Part shown: positions 8,672-18,223 of the stretch, one piece after another | Layout: every line of letters starts with the position of its first letter | Position numbering within the stretch: position 1 is the stretch's first letter | Source of the DNA: Acetatifactor muris | GTDB taxonomy: Bacteria > Bacillota > Clostridia > Lachnospirales > Lachnospiraceae | Assembly (NCBI RefSeq): GCF_024623325.1 | Contig: NZ_JANJZD010000026.1 | Span: 1-64,000 of the forward strand | DNA length: 64,000 nucleotides | Direction: 5' to 3' | Notes under the pieces: generated by a model | What the model saw: the letters and a program-made list of their open reading frames with translations, nothing else | Databases searched by the model: none | Told to the model about the DNA's origin: nothing | Program-made: the position numbers and the translations under genes

Positions 8672-9298
8672 TCACGAATTCTGCATCACAAATTTCCCTG
8701 CCAGCTGGTACACCTGCCGCACCTTTTTCGAAGACAGATTCCATCTTCTCAGCTCCTCCAGAATCAGCTCCGGATGCCTTCTGCTGATATCCCGCAGAGC
8801 ATTTCCGGCAGATTTCCGCACATATTCGCTGCCATCCTCCCTGCGCGCCGCCAGAAGCTCCACGGCGATCCGGGGATTTTCCCTGAAAAAGGGACGGTTG
8901 GTCCAGATGCGCAGGCCTTCTGACACTGCTCTGCGCACATTGGCATTGTCATCGTTTATCCATTCCTGAATCAGAGGCAGCGCCTGCTCATAACCCACGA
9001 TTTTACAGTGATTGTCGAAGGCCATTGCCAGAATTTCCTGTACCTTCCAGCTCTTATGCCGGCTTACAGTCTCCCTGAGAAAGGAAAGGGCATCCGGATA
9101 TTGATGAGCACAGTACCCCAGAAGAAGTACTCCCACTTCCTGAAGCTGGAAATTCGCCTTCTCCCAGAGCGTATATCCTGTCTGAAGGCATTCTTCCAGA
9201 GAATTGGAATGATAGAATTTCTGCGCCTCTGTCTTAACCAGCTTTAAGCTGTCCTTTTCCGGAATCGTCTCCTCCAGATAAGTGATAAAATCGTTCAT
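8672..9298 (-). CDS. AlkC/AlkD-like HEAT-repeat DNA alkylation repair protein
   Basis: 208 residues from ATG 9298, preceded by GAGGAGAGGGAC; the longer frame to 9328 would overlap jetC. It is built of HEAT-like helical repeats. The pattern DNANVRRAVSEGLRIW followed by SEYVRKSAGNALRDIS and HPELILEELRRW is what I associate with the COG4335 (AlkC-like) branch of base-excision DNA glycosylases for alkylated purines. The gene starts 19 bp behind the jetC stop on the same strand, so it is probably cotranscribed with the Wadjet genes. Family placement is moderately sure; activity on a specific lesion is not shown by the sequence. Confidence 0.75.
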   Translation of the reverse strand: MNDFITYLEETIPEKDSLKLVKTEAQKFYHSNSLEECLQTGYTLWEKANFQLQEVGVLLLGYCAHQYPDALSFLRETVSRHKSWKVQEILAMAFDNHCKIVGYEQALPLIQEWINDDNANVRRAVSEGLRIWTNRPFFRENPRIAVELLAARREDGSEYVRKSAGNALRDISRRHPELILEELRRWNLSSKKVRQVYQLAGKFVMQNS

Positions 9299-9317
9299 GT
9301 CCCTCTCCTCAAACTCC

Positions 9318-12300
9318 TTAAAATGCAAATTCCTGCTGCTCCATCACTTCGATCTGCGACACGATCACGGTCTCTTCCTCCGACCCCCGCATGTGCTCCG
9401 CCTTCAGATACTGCATATCATTCCTCAGATTCGCAGCAATCAATGTCAGCACATAGATATTGTCAAATCGGTTATAGATGGATTCTCCTCCCAGTCCGGA
9501 GAGACAGATCAGCTGCGTGTTGGCCTTTCTCGCCATATCCATCAGCGGTTTCAACAGATGCGAGGCATTGGTCTGCGCAAAAGGATTGTCCATCAGCAGA
9601 ACCTTTCCCTCGTTTCTCTCGGCGAAAATGTCCGAGTCATCCCTGCGCATATAATAAAGCAGCGCCGAAAGAATCACGAATGCGGACAGAAAGCCCTCTC
9701 CGCCGGAATTCTTCGCCACATCGGCCCAGGTGATGGGATATTCCCGCTGGGCCTCTATCTTGTACAGTCGAATCTGCACATTGCCGATTCCCACCACAGC
9801 GTCATAAAGGCCTTTGGTGGTTATCCTGGTGCCCAGGAACTCCTGTACATTCTGATTCTCCTCCAGCAATGCGATTCCCCTTGCCGTGATGTCATCGAGA
9901 TAGTCCTCGAGACGCAGCTGGTAAATGCTTTCGTTCTCCGCCCAGTCCGGAGGTTCTATCTTCAGCATCTTCACCGTCCGCTCCCGCACGGTTATGGTGG
10001 AATTGCGGTCTATTCTGTTCAGATTATCATGCACCTCTTTCAGATAATCTCCGGTCAGTTCCACTATCTTCGCCTTTTCCTTCTCCACCAGTGAAATATC
10101 CACCTGGAGCTTCTCCATCAGGCTCCTGTAAGAGGCAAGGGTGGTCTCCAACTGTCGGATCACGCGTTCCGGCTCCGCTGTCAGCTGCAGCATGGCTTCC
10201 AGGGGCTTCTGATAGAATTCTTCCGCAAATCTTTCCTGCCGTATCATCCTGTTCAGAGCCCGCTCCAACTCTGCCCGGGCTTCTCTTCGCCGCTCCATGC
10301 AGGAATTATAATCCCGAATCAGAAGACCTTTCTGCTTTGTCAGTTCCGCTCCGATGAGACGGGAGAAATCAAATCCCCATTCCACAGCCTGTCCGCACTC
10401 AAAATCCTCATACTCGGCCAGAGCCGCCAGATTGCTTTCATATCCCTGAAGCTTTTTCTCTGTCTGCTTTTCCTCTTTCTCTGTCTCTTTCTGTTCGTAT
10501 TCCAGTCTCCGGATTTCCTCGTCAAAGCGAATGGTCTGAATGGCCTCTCTGGCCATGGGGACGTCCTTCCGGCATCGCTCTCTGATCTGTCTCTGCTTGC
10601 CTTCCCTCTCCTGCCTGAGAAGCGCACAGCGGATTTCCTCTTCATGAACCAGACCGTTCTGCCTGTTTATCCGCTTCTCCTGGTCCTCCAGCAGAATTTC
10701 CTGGTGCGTCTCTTCCTTTTTATCATAGGGTACGGCTTTCCAGGCACTCTCTTCCAGAAGATACTTCTCTGCCAGTGATTTCAGCTCTTCCACTGCTCTT
10801 ACATAACGCTTCTGCGCCTTCTCCGCCCGGCCTTCCAGTTCCTTCTGCTCCGCGCTGATACCCCCTGTGATTACCTCATAACGGGTTTCGGCCTCCTTCG
10901 CAGCCTGCTTTGAGATTACCTCCACAGCTTCCGAACCTGTACCGCCTGCTCCGGTATCCTCTTCCGCCAATAGAGAATACTGCCGGTATCCCGCCAGCCG
11001 TCCTCTGCTTACCTCCGCCTGACGTTCCAGTGCTGTCAGTTGATTCCCCCTCGTGACCAAAGCCTGCTCCAGTCCGGTGATTCTTTCTTTTTTCAGCTTC
11101 TGGAGATTCAGAATGCGCTCTTTTTCCTGACGGTTCTTCTCCAGCAGCCTGCAGTCCTCCCGGAAAGCTTCATAGCTTCGACAAAATCTGTCGAAATCTG
11201 ACAGGCGCCTGCCCTGATTCAGAATCTGCCGCTCCAGTTGTGCCGCCTGCTGCTCCTTCCGCATCAGTTCATTCTCCTGCGCCTCCAGTTCCTCCCTGCC
11301 GCCCAGAATCTCCTGCTCCAGAGCGCAGATCTTCTCCTTCAGAGACCGTATCTCTTCCTTCAGCCCTTCGTAAGCTTCCCTGGTTACTCTCTGTCCCCTG
11401 ATCTTCTCCTGATGACCGATGTATTCTGTATATTCCGCCTTCTTTGTATCAATCGCCTTTTGCAGCTTCCGGATCCGTATCTCCTGCTCCGAAAGCATTT
11501 GCCGCAGCTTCTCCTCATCCAGCAGGTTCTCATTGAACCACAGATAAAAATGCAGACCTCCAAAGGAATTCACCGCACCTTCCCGGGGCTCTCCCTTTTC
11601 CAGCTCTTCCCTGCGTATGATGGGAACCGGGGAAGCGGTGTAAACTTTCTCCGTAAATCCGGACAGTCTCTCCAGTTCCTGCCCTGACAAAATGAGAGAA
11701 TAGGGCAGAAAGGGCTGCCCGGCCACCAGCTCCCTGTTTTGCTGTGCCGAAAGCTGATTCTTTTTCAGCCATTCCATTCCATAGACAAAATGAATCCCGG
11801 CTTCCTCCAGCATCCTCCTGAATTCCTCCGATAACTCCAGCACCTGGCCCCGAACCGTCTTCCTGTATTCCTTTTCCAGCCCGTCCGCTTCCTTCTCCAT
11901 GCCCTGCCGCACCAGATCGGTATCCTGGAGCTTTCGCTGTACCGTCTGCAAAATTTTGTCCGTATCAAAAATTTCCTTCCGGTCCATACCAAAATACCGC
12001 AGAATCACCTCCCGGTCCGCCAGCTCCTTCTCGTAGGCAAGCTGCAGATTCTCCGCCTCCTTCCCGGCAGATTCCAGTCTGTTCTTCTCTGCTGTCTTAT
12101 CTTCCACAAAACGCCTTGCGCTTCTGAGCTGTTCTCTGTACGCTTCGGCTCCCCTTTTTGCTTCGTTTTTCTCCCGTTCGCAAGCCTTCAGCTCCTTCTC
12201 ATATTCTGCCTGTCTGATCTGCAGAGCTCCGGCCTCATATTCTCCCAGAAGATTTCTGTGCCATTCCTCCCCATAGTCCCGGTTAAACCGGTCCTCCTCT

Positions 12301-13757
12301 CCGTCAAATACCCTTAACCGCGCATTCAATGCCCCGATGGTTTCTGTCAGGCAGCTTTCCGACTCCCGCAGCTCCTCCAGCTTCTTCTGCTCCTGCACTT
12401 TCTCCTGCTCCATCTCCCCAATGGACAGAGAGCACTCTTCCTTTTCCGCTTCCTGCTTCCGGCACAGATCGGTGTAATACTGCCAAAGCACTGTGCCCAG
12501 CCGCACTCTTTCCGGCTCCAGATTCTCTCTTCTCTCCCTGCACAGCTGCAGCGCCTGAAATTCTCTGTCTCTCTCCTGCGCACACTCCTCCACATTCTCC
12601 TGCTGCTTTCCGCAGGCAAACAGATGAAGCTTTCCCGTGATTTCATCCCTTCTTCTGGTCAGGTCATCTCCCTCTATCCGCAGCATTTCCAGATTGCTCT
12701 GTGCAAAGCGTTCCCGGTCTGCAATCTCATGAAATTCTCCTGACAGTTTCCCATATTCCAGATTTTTAATCGCTTCCTCCAGCTCCTCCATCCGCCTGCT
12801 TATGGATTCCGCGTTGCTTCTCTCCTGCTCTTCCAGTTCATGCAGCCTGCGGATAAAGTCTGCTATCCGGCTCTTCTGTCCCTCCAGTTCTTCCGACATT
12901 TCCCGGTACCTGACAGCGTCTTCCCTGATCTCCTCCGCCTGCGTCTCGAAAGCACGGATGATATCTCTGCGCTGAATTTTGGACTGATTATCCTTGTACT
13001 GTCCGGTATATTTCTCCATGATATCCTGGAATTCCTTCATCCGGTTCCTGTCCTGATTCAGCTTATTCTCCACCGCCTCCAGCAGCCATTTTTCCACCAG
13101 TCCCTTTTCGTCCCTGCAGTCGGCGAACAGATCCGATAATCCGGACTCCTTCAGATTGACCTTCTTGATGATTGTCTCCCATTCCTTATAATAAATCTGG
13201 TATTCCGCCAGCTTCGAGAAATACTGTCTGGACTGAGAGGCATTGCTCATATCATAATAGGAAAACGGAACAGACCTCTCCCTTTTATAATTTTCAAAAA
13301 GCTGTCTGCAGGCGGCAAAACTCTTCAGTGTGATATCCTTTTTCGTCTTCTCAACCACAGGGAGATGATAAATATCCTGCTGACAGCGCGTCCGGTATTC
13401 CGCAATGAAATTAATCATCTCCAGCTCATCCTGGCGTTCCTCGGAAATCTCCTGACTTCTGCGGACCATCATTCCTGTCAGCACATATCCCGCACTCTGG
13501 TCCAGCTTCCATTCCACCAGAATAAATGTAGGCTTGCCGGTGGTAAAATAGCCGGCAAAAGGGCGATCCTTCGCATTCTGGTATCTCCTGTGCACAAAGG
13601 GCGCCGTAATCATCTGCACCAGCACCGACTTTCCTCCGCCGTTTCGAAGGGACAGCAGCGTGCTCTCCCCGTTAAACTGAAAGGTCTCGTCACTGATTCT
13701 GATGGCATTGTTATTGTAATTCAGATTAATCAGACGAACAGCATTTATTTTACTCAA
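9318..13757 (-). CDS. jetC: Wadjet system SMC/MukB-like ATPase JetC
   Basis: 1479 residues. Walker A is NGGGKS at 39-44 in the head; very long coiled coils (roughly 230-1150) are broken by a hinge-like middle; the ABC signature NSGGEGFLS is at about 1350 and Walker B VLLMDNPFAQ at about 1386. This is the SMC-like motor of JetABC, a MukBEF-like condensin that extrudes DNA loops and senses small circular DNA. It starts with TTG (13757), preceded by GGAGGG, and overlaps the end of jetB by 8 bases. The three preceding genes are the partners JetD, JetA and JetB. Other SMC-like nucleases (SbcC) are excluded by these neighbours and by the missing CxxC hinge. Confidence 0.93.
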   Translation of the reverse strand: MSKINAVRLINLNYNNNAIRISDETFQFNGESTLLSLRNGGGKSVLVQMITAPFVHRRYQNAKDRPFAGYFTTGKPTFILVEWKLDQSAGYVLTGMMVRRSQEISEERQDELEMINFIAEYRTRCQQDIYHLPVVEKTKKDITLKSFAACRQLFENYKRERSVPFSYYDMSNASQSRQYFSKLAEYQIYYKEWETIIKKVNLKESGLSDLFADCRDEKGLVEKWLLEAVENKLNQDRNRMKEFQDIMEKYTGQYKDNQSKIQRRDIIRAFETQAEEIREDAVRYREMSEELEGQKSRIADFIRRLHELEEQERSNAESISRRMEELEEAIKNLEYGKLSGEFHEIADRERFAQSNLEMLRIEGDDLTRRRDEITGKLHLFACGKQQENVEECAQERDREFQALQLCRERRENLEPERVRLGTVLWQYYTDLCRKQEAEKEECSLSIGEMEQEKVQEQKKLEELRESESCLTETIGALNARLRVFDGEEDRFNRDYGEEWHRNLLGEYEAGALQIRQAEYEKELKACEREKNEAKRGAEAYREQLRSARRFVEDKTAEKNRLESAGKEAENLQLAYEKELADREVILRYFGMDRKEIFDTDKILQTVQRKLQDTDLVRQGMEKEADGLEKEYRKTVRGQVLELSEEFRRMLEEAGIHFVYGMEWLKKNQLSAQQNRELVAGQPFLPYSLILSGQELERLSGFTEKVYTASPVPIIRREELEKGEPREGAVNSFGGLHFYLWFNENLLDEEKLRQMLSEQEIRIRKLQKAIDTKKAEYTEYIGHQEKIRGQRVTREAYEGLKEEIRSLKEKICALEQEILGGREELEAQENELMRKEQQAAQLERQILNQGRRLSDFDRFCRSYEAFREDCRLLEKNRQEKERILNLQKLKKERITGLEQALVTRGNQLTALERQAEVSRGRLAGYRQYSLLAEEDTGAGGTGSEAVEVISKQAAKEAETRYEVITGGISAEQKELEGRAEKAQKRYVRAVEELKSLAEKYLLEESAWKAVPYDKKEETHQEILLEDQEKRINRQNGLVHEEEIRCALLRQEREGKQRQIRERCRKDVPMAREAIQTIRFDEEIRRLEYEQKETEKEEKQTEKKLQGYESNLAALAEYEDFECGQAVEWGFDFSRLIGAELTKQKGLLIRDYNSCMERRREARAELERALNRMIRQERFAEEFYQKPLEAMLQLTAEPERVIRQLETTLASYRSLMEKLQVDISLVEKEKAKIVELTGDYLKEVHDNLNRIDRNSTITVRERTVKMLKIEPPDWAENESIYQLRLEDYLDDITARGIALLEENQNVQEFLGTRITTKGLYDAVVGIGNVQIRLYKIEAQREYPITWADVAKNSGGEGFLSAFVILSALLYYMRRDDSDIFAERNEGKVLLMDNPFAQTNASHLLKPLMDMARKANTQLICLSGLGGESIYNRFDNIYVLTLIAANLRNDMQYLKAEHMRGSEEETVIVSQIEVMEQQEFAF

Positions 13758-14466
13758 CTTCCTGTCCCTCCAGCACTCTCTTCACCCGCTGAAAATGATT
13801 CTGATTCAGCAGATTCCAGTCCATAAACTGATCCAGTTTCCTGGTGGTCTTGATCATCTCGTCCTGCTCCACATACTCAATCAGCCCCTGCTTCTGAAGG
13901 AAATTCAGAATATTGTACAGAAAGCCCTCCTTTGTGGTCCTGGCTCTGGAACCCTTTTCATCGGAGCGAAGCGCCTCATAGGCCTCCGCCATATTGGAAA
14001 AGGCAATTCCCTGCTTCTCCTCTTCCTCCTCGCCGAACCGCTCTGTCCCCTCTTTCAGCCTGGCGGAAATGCAGTTCTGAAGTTCTCCCACACGCATATA
14101 ATCCCGGGTCTTACTGGTGGCCCCCTGCCCGTCGTAAAATTCTACCAGCAATGTGAGAATAACGAACTGAGAGAGGTAATAATCCCTGTCCGTCCCATTT
14201 GATTTACACAAAGTCTGCTTCAGCTGCGCCTTGGAAAAGCCCAGAAAGGTGTTGTCCTCCCTGGGAATCAGATAGATTACATTCCCATACCGCTCGATAT
14301 CGCATTCCGCCGACTCGCCCTGAGATTTCACCAGATTCTGAATTTTCTCATTCTCGGCATAGGCGCGAAACAGTCTCTCCTGGGTCTCTTCGCTCAGCTC
14401 ATGCTGCTCCAGCAGACAATAAAAAATCTCCTGTCCCATCCGAATCTCGTCCATTTCATATGCCAT
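13750..14466 (-). CDS. jetB: Wadjet system kleisin-partner subunit JetB (DUF6063-like)
   Basis: 238 residues. Small helical protein with winged-helix-like features (DEIRMGQEIFYCLLEQ at the N terminus, EGFLYNILNFLQKQGLIEY towards the C terminus) in the MukE-like position of the complex. Its ATG at 14466 overlaps the jetA stop by 11 bases and its stop overlaps the jetC TTG start, so translation of A, B and C is coupled. Identification rests on position between jetA and jetC and on resemblance to the DUF6063 proteins of type II Wadjet; the family call from sequence alone is less sure. Confidence 0.82.
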   Translation of the reverse strand: MAYEMDEIRMGQEIFYCLLEQHELSEETQERLFRAYAENEKIQNLVKSQGESAECDIERYGNVIYLIPREDNTFLGFSKAQLKQTLCKSNGTDRDYYLSQFVILTLLVEFYDGQGATSKTRDYMRVGELQNCISARLKEGTERFGEEEEEKQGIAFSNMAEAYEALRSDEKGSRARTTKEGFLYNILNFLQKQGLIEYVEQDEMIKTTRKLDQFMDWNLLNQNHFQRVKRVLEGQEVE

Positions 14467-16102
14467 ATGTCTTTCCCCCGGTCACCCGAATCAGCACATT
14501 TGAGCAACAGATATTTTTCAGCCTGCCCGACTCATCCGGTACATTCTCAAAAATGATGGCCTTTCCATCTTCTATTCTGTAGACCTCTATCTTTTCCATA
14601 CGCATTCCCCGGCTGTCCTCCAGATTCAGGAGCATTTCATTCAGCTGAAAGCCCCCCGAGAACTCACTGATATAATTCCGCCTCTCCTCCCGCAATACTT
14701 CCACGTCAATTTCCCTGCCTTTCAGCAGTTCCACCATGATTTCCTTGAAAATCTGCACATTGGGAATCAGTCCGGAATAAAGCACAGGCTCCCGGCTTTC
14801 TCCATCCTGTGTAAACCCTGCCCTGATTTCCTCAAGAGATATCCCGTCCTTCCCCGCCTCCAGAGCCTTTTCCAGCAAAAAGCTCAGGCTCTCCTCATAT
14901 TTTGCCAGTTTTTCCTGTCTGCGGCGCTCTTCCTCCTCCATCCATGCGTCATCCCCGAATTCCATCACAGCCTCCGCTTCTTCCGACTCCTTTTTCCTCA
15001 AAGGTCTCTGAAGCTCTGTGGACTTTTTCAGATTATAAATTTTATCCGGTTCGTTTCCGAAGAGAGGCCGCAGGAAAATCTCCAGCCGCTCCAGCCCTTC
15101 CGGCTGTTCCAGAATCTTTTCATACAGCGCATTGCGCAGAGAAAATCTGCGGATAAAAGACATCTGCGCCAACTGCTCCAGCTCCCTGGTATAGAGAGAC
15201 TTCAGATCAAAATGGCTGTTCAGAATCTTCTGATGCTCGTCGATGGTACGGGCCAGATACCGCTCGATAATGCTGAGATTATTCAGTTTCTCCTCTTCCT
15301 TTTCGTCCAGACGCCGGACATTCAGATTCATTTCTTCCAGTTCCTTCGCCCGGCTCTTCACCAGTTCCCTGTAGCTTTGAAATTTCTGCTTGGTATCACT
15401 GATAGTATCCAGATTCGCCTCCAGAATCGACTCGTAATCCGCCACCGAATAACTCAGCGCATTCCTGCGAATCCGACCGCAGGCTTCCTCTATCTTCTGC
15501 AGCTGAATACGCAGAAGATTAAATACATTCTTAATATCGTCAACCGCCTTGTCATAGCTTTGCTTTTCCAGATGCATTCTGAAAATCATCTCATGAATGG
15601 TCAGTTTCATATTGCTTTCGATTTCCAGGGTGGACAGCAGCAGATTATAGCCGTCTTCCGTGAGGTAATAAGAGGTTCTGCGCACCTCCGCATCCACATA
15701 CACAATCCGGTTTGCCACATAACTAACATTCATGGTCTGATACTGCCGCTCCTCAAAATCGAACCCGTCAAAGTACATAGCTTTCCCCTCATTGGAGAGC
15801 ACCACATTGACAATGAAGTCTCCCAATGCCTTACAGTCCTCATAACCCATATTTTTCTCAAAATAACGCATGTTCAGGCTGTCCACATAAGCACCGATAT
15901 CATCTATGGTGCAGTTCTCCTCTTTCAGAGACTGCTCCATGATATACAGCATCACGGCAAAAATCATATTAATCTGCTCGTCCGGCTTCTGGAATCCATG
16001 CTGTTTCCAGATGGTTTTCTGACTGCTGTTGGCAAAAAGCAGCACATATGCCCCTACATGCTTCATTCGCTTTGGAAATTGCTTTAAGAATTCGTACTGC
16101 AT
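14456..16102 (-). CDS. jetA: Wadjet system kleisin-like subunit JetA (DUF5716-like)
   Basis: 548 residues from ATG 16102 (MQYEFLKQFPKRM), which has AAAGGAG five bases upstream; a longer frame to 16189 would overlap jetD and has no such site. The N-terminal domain is followed by a helical middle with coiled coil (LQKIEEACGRIRRNAL, KAKELEEMNLNVRRLDEKEE) and a C-terminal winged-helix-like region. This matches the MukF/kleisin-type JetA of the type II-like Wadjet branch (DUF5716). It lies 40 bp behind jetD and overlaps jetB. Confidence 0.85.
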   Translation of the reverse strand: MQYEFLKQFPKRMKHVGAYVLLFANSSQKTIWKQHGFQKPDEQINMIFAVMLYIMEQSLKEENCTIDDIGAYVDSLNMRYFEKNMGYEDCKALGDFIVNVVLSNEGKAMYFDGFDFEERQYQTMNVSYVANRIVYVDAEVRRTSYYLTEDGYNLLLSTLEIESNMKLTIHEMIFRMHLEKQSYDKAVDDIKNVFNLLRIQLQKIEEACGRIRRNALSYSVADYESILEANLDTISDTKQKFQSYRELVKSRAKELEEMNLNVRRLDEKEEEKLNNLSIIERYLARTIDEHQKILNSHFDLKSLYTRELEQLAQMSFIRRFSLRNALYEKILEQPEGLERLEIFLRPLFGNEPDKIYNLKKSTELQRPLRKKESEEAEAVMEFGDDAWMEEEERRRQEKLAKYEESLSFLLEKALEAGKDGISLEEIRAGFTQDGESREPVLYSGLIPNVQIFKEIMVELLKGREIDVEVLREERRNYISEFSGGFQLNEMLLNLEDSRGMRMEKIEVYRIEDGKAIIFENVPDESGRLKNICCSNVLIRVTGGKTYGI

Positions 16103-16142
16103 ACTTCTCCTTTTGGGCCCCGTGGCTTCCTTTCCCCCCGTC

Positions 16143-17198
16143 TCACTCCCCTTCGCCGCAATTTTGGCCGGCTTCCCCGAAATCCGCAATATTGATAATC
16201 TCCTGGGGAATATACTTTCCGGACTCCAGAATCTGCCTCATACGTTTCCTCGTCTCTTCCGAAAAATGTCGAAAAAAACGTCCGCTCAGATTCCTGTTCT
16301 GCTTCTCGCTGGTCTCCGGCAGCAAGTCCAGACCGAACGCCCGTGCCTTTTCCAGCATTTTTTCATAAGCCTCTGCAAAAGGTCTGACCGTTTCAAAGAG
16401 TCCCTCCAGACGCTCATAGATGCCGATTCCCTCATAATCCAGATCACCGAAATAGAAAATCTGATTCCGGGAATCATTCATATACGGTTCCACACAAAAG
16501 CGAAAATCCTCAAAAGACCTGAGAATCCCCTTTCCCGCACCGTAAATCACCGTTCCAATCTCCACTCCGAAAATGGTCTGCCTGCACACCGCAGCGTTCC
16601 GGGTGATACCATCCATAACGCCCAGGAATCTGCGCATACTGTAAAAAGTATCTTTATTTTCCAGAATCAGAAGTGTCTGAGGCGCTTTCCTGCTGCAGGA
16701 ATAATAAGCCAGCGGTTCCGTGGTCTCATAGACGCTCAGCTGCTCCAGACGGATTCCGCAATGAGCCAGAATCCTTCTCCCCTGTTCCTTTTGCAGGAAT
16801 TTCTCTCTGCCCCATATCTGAAAGCTTCTCTCGTTCAGCGACACCCGCTCCGGCTGCCCCCATCCCGCCTTTTGCTCTCGTCGTTCCAGGAAATACCGGT
16901 TCAGCATTCTGACCCACCGGGCCTCCGACCGGTATACCTCCGGATGTCTCAGATAATAGTCCGTACACAGAACCGGATCCATCCCGAAATTCAGCTCCTC
17001 CAGCTCTTCGTGATAATCCGGCTTCTCCTCCTCCGCCCAGTAATACAGATGCAGCGCCGGTTTTTTCCCATTCAGAGGAGAACTTTTCACCGGTCTGATT
17101 CTCTGCGCTTCCATCTGGGCAAGCACATAATCGTACTGTGCCTGGTAATCATCAGTCCTGCTTTCTCCAAGCAGCTGTTCCAGCGGGATTTTCTTCAT
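16143..17198 (-). CDS. jetD: Wadjet system Toprim nuclease JetD
   Basis: 351 residues. The C-terminal half is a Toprim domain: the conserved Glu180 in LLILENKDTF, then the D-x-D-x-E set 252-256 in FGDLDYEGIGIY, as in topoisomerase VI-A. The N-terminal half (LLGESRTDDYQAQYDYV) corresponds to the DUF3322/DUF2220-type arm. JetD is the nuclease that cuts plasmid DNA once JetABC has processed it. It is the first gene of the unit here, preceded by GAGGG and a possible promoter (TTGAAC, 18 bases, TATACC) in the 76-base gap behind the nucleotidyltransferase gene. All catalytic residues are present, so the system looks intact. Confidence 0.88.
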   Translation of the reverse strand: MKKIPLEQLLGESRTDDYQAQYDYVLAQMEAQRIRPVKSSPLNGKKPALHLYYWAEEEKPDYHEELEELNFGMDPVLCTDYYLRHPEVYRSEARWVRMLNRYFLERREQKAGWGQPERVSLNERSFQIWGREKFLQKEQGRRILAHCGIRLEQLSVYETTEPLAYYSCSRKAPQTLLILENKDTFYSMRRFLGVMDGITRNAAVCRQTIFGVEIGTVIYGAGKGILRSFEDFRFCVEPYMNDSRNQIFYFGDLDYEGIGIYERLEGLFETVRPFAEAYEKMLEKARAFGLDLLPETSEKQNRNLSGRFFRHFSEETRKRMRQILESGKYIPQEIINIADFGEAGQNCGEGE

Positions 17199-17274
17199 AT
17201 TTTATATCCCTCATATTTACAGACGACTAAACGCCTGGCACCGGCATTGGTATAAGCCATAATTTCACAACAGT

Positions 17275-18081
17275 TCAATGCCCTGTCTGAACAGTTACCA
17301 TCTTGTGAATCTCTGTGGTCATATAGTCGGCAAATTGAACCGTCTTCTCTGTGTCAGCACTGATTTTTTCCCCGGAGGCGTAGCATTGAAGCGCCTTTTG
17401 AAGCAATACATGAAACGCTTCCGGCAGATGCTCCAGTCCCCACTCTCCACCGGATTTCTTCGACAGGACCAGCCCCTCCCGAAGATACCCCAGCACTCTG
17501 CACAGATTCAATGTCACATAGAGCGGATTTATCAGAATATCCTCCCGGGCATTTTCCATGTCATACAGAATGCTGTCCCTGTAAGCTTCGGCGGGAACTT
17601 CTCCGAAGACATCCTCTATGCCTGCTCCCCACAGACAAATTCCATATCTGCGTGTAATCATGAAATGCGCCGCCAGATCTCTGTCCGTTCCCCGCATTTT
17701 TTCCACATATTCCTGTGGGTTCCTTTTATACCATTCCAGGTGAGCTTCGGAAAAGTGGAGTTCAAAAGGCGTGGGGTAGACAAAGGGCCTGCAGAACTCC
17801 CTCTTTACCAGACTCAACTCCATTCCTTTTCCAGGCCCTTCTTCGTCAAGGCGTACCACATGTTCCATAAAGTCCGCTTTCACAGAATCCGGCACATCTG
17901 CATTTACAATCACCAGCAGATCCAGGTCGCTTATCTCCTGCTGAAAACAGCCCATGGCTGCAGACCCGTGCAGATAGACTCCTGTGAGATTCTCACCCAA
18001 TACCCTTCTGCACATCTCTGTAAAACGGCACAGCAAATCCTCGTAATCCATCCCAGTCTTCTTTTTGTATATAGTTCTCAT
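17275..18081 (-). CDS. Aminoglycoside (streptomycin/spectinomycin) adenylyltransferase-like protein
   Basis: 268 residues. The nucleotidyltransferase motif is LHGSAAMGCFQQEISDLDLL (Gly-Ser followed by Asp-x-Asp), as in the AadA/ANT(3'')-ANT(9) family, and a C-terminal helical domain (INPLYVTLNLCRVLGYL, GLVLSKKSGGEWGL) completes the fold. Such enzymes transfer AMP from ATP to an aminoglycoside hydroxyl. Many gut Clostridia carry chromosomal relatives whose resistance role is untested. The ATG at 18081 has AGGAAG upstream. It sits between the MATE exporter and jetD on the same strand. Function as true resistance is inference. Confidence 0.8.
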   Translation of the reverse strand: MRTIYKKKTGMDYEDLLCRFTEMCRRVLGENLTGVYLHGSAAMGCFQQEISDLDLLVIVNADVPDSVKADFMEHVVRLDEEGPGKGMELSLVKREFCRPFVYPTPFELHFSEAHLEWYKRNPQEYVEKMRGTDRDLAAHFMITRRYGICLWGAGIEDVFGEVPAEAYRDSILYDMENAREDILINPLYVTLNLCRVLGYLREGLVLSKKSGGEWGLEHLPEAFHVLLQKALQCYASGEKISADTEKTVQFADYMTTEIHKMVTVQTGH

Positions 18082-18129
18082 TCATCTCTTCCTGAACCTC
18101 CTCGAAGCGGTGATCTCTCCTTTCCCATA

Positions 18130-18222
18130 CCGATGCCTCGCCCATGCTGTACTGGTACCTGGCGCATGCTGTGCTGATACTCGATGCACATGCCGCATTG
18201 GTGCCCGCACACATGCCGCATT
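18130..18222. repeat. Degenerate short tandem repeats between MATE and nucleotidyltransferase genes
   Basis: Two pairs of imperfect units are visible: CATGCTGTACTGGTACCTGG beside CATGCTGTGCTGATACTCGA, and CACATGCCGCATTGGTGCCC beside CACATGCCGCATTATCAC. They fill most of the 142-base gap. No gene is convincing there, although a minus-strand frame is open through it. Confidence 0.5.
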
Positions 18223-18223
18223 A

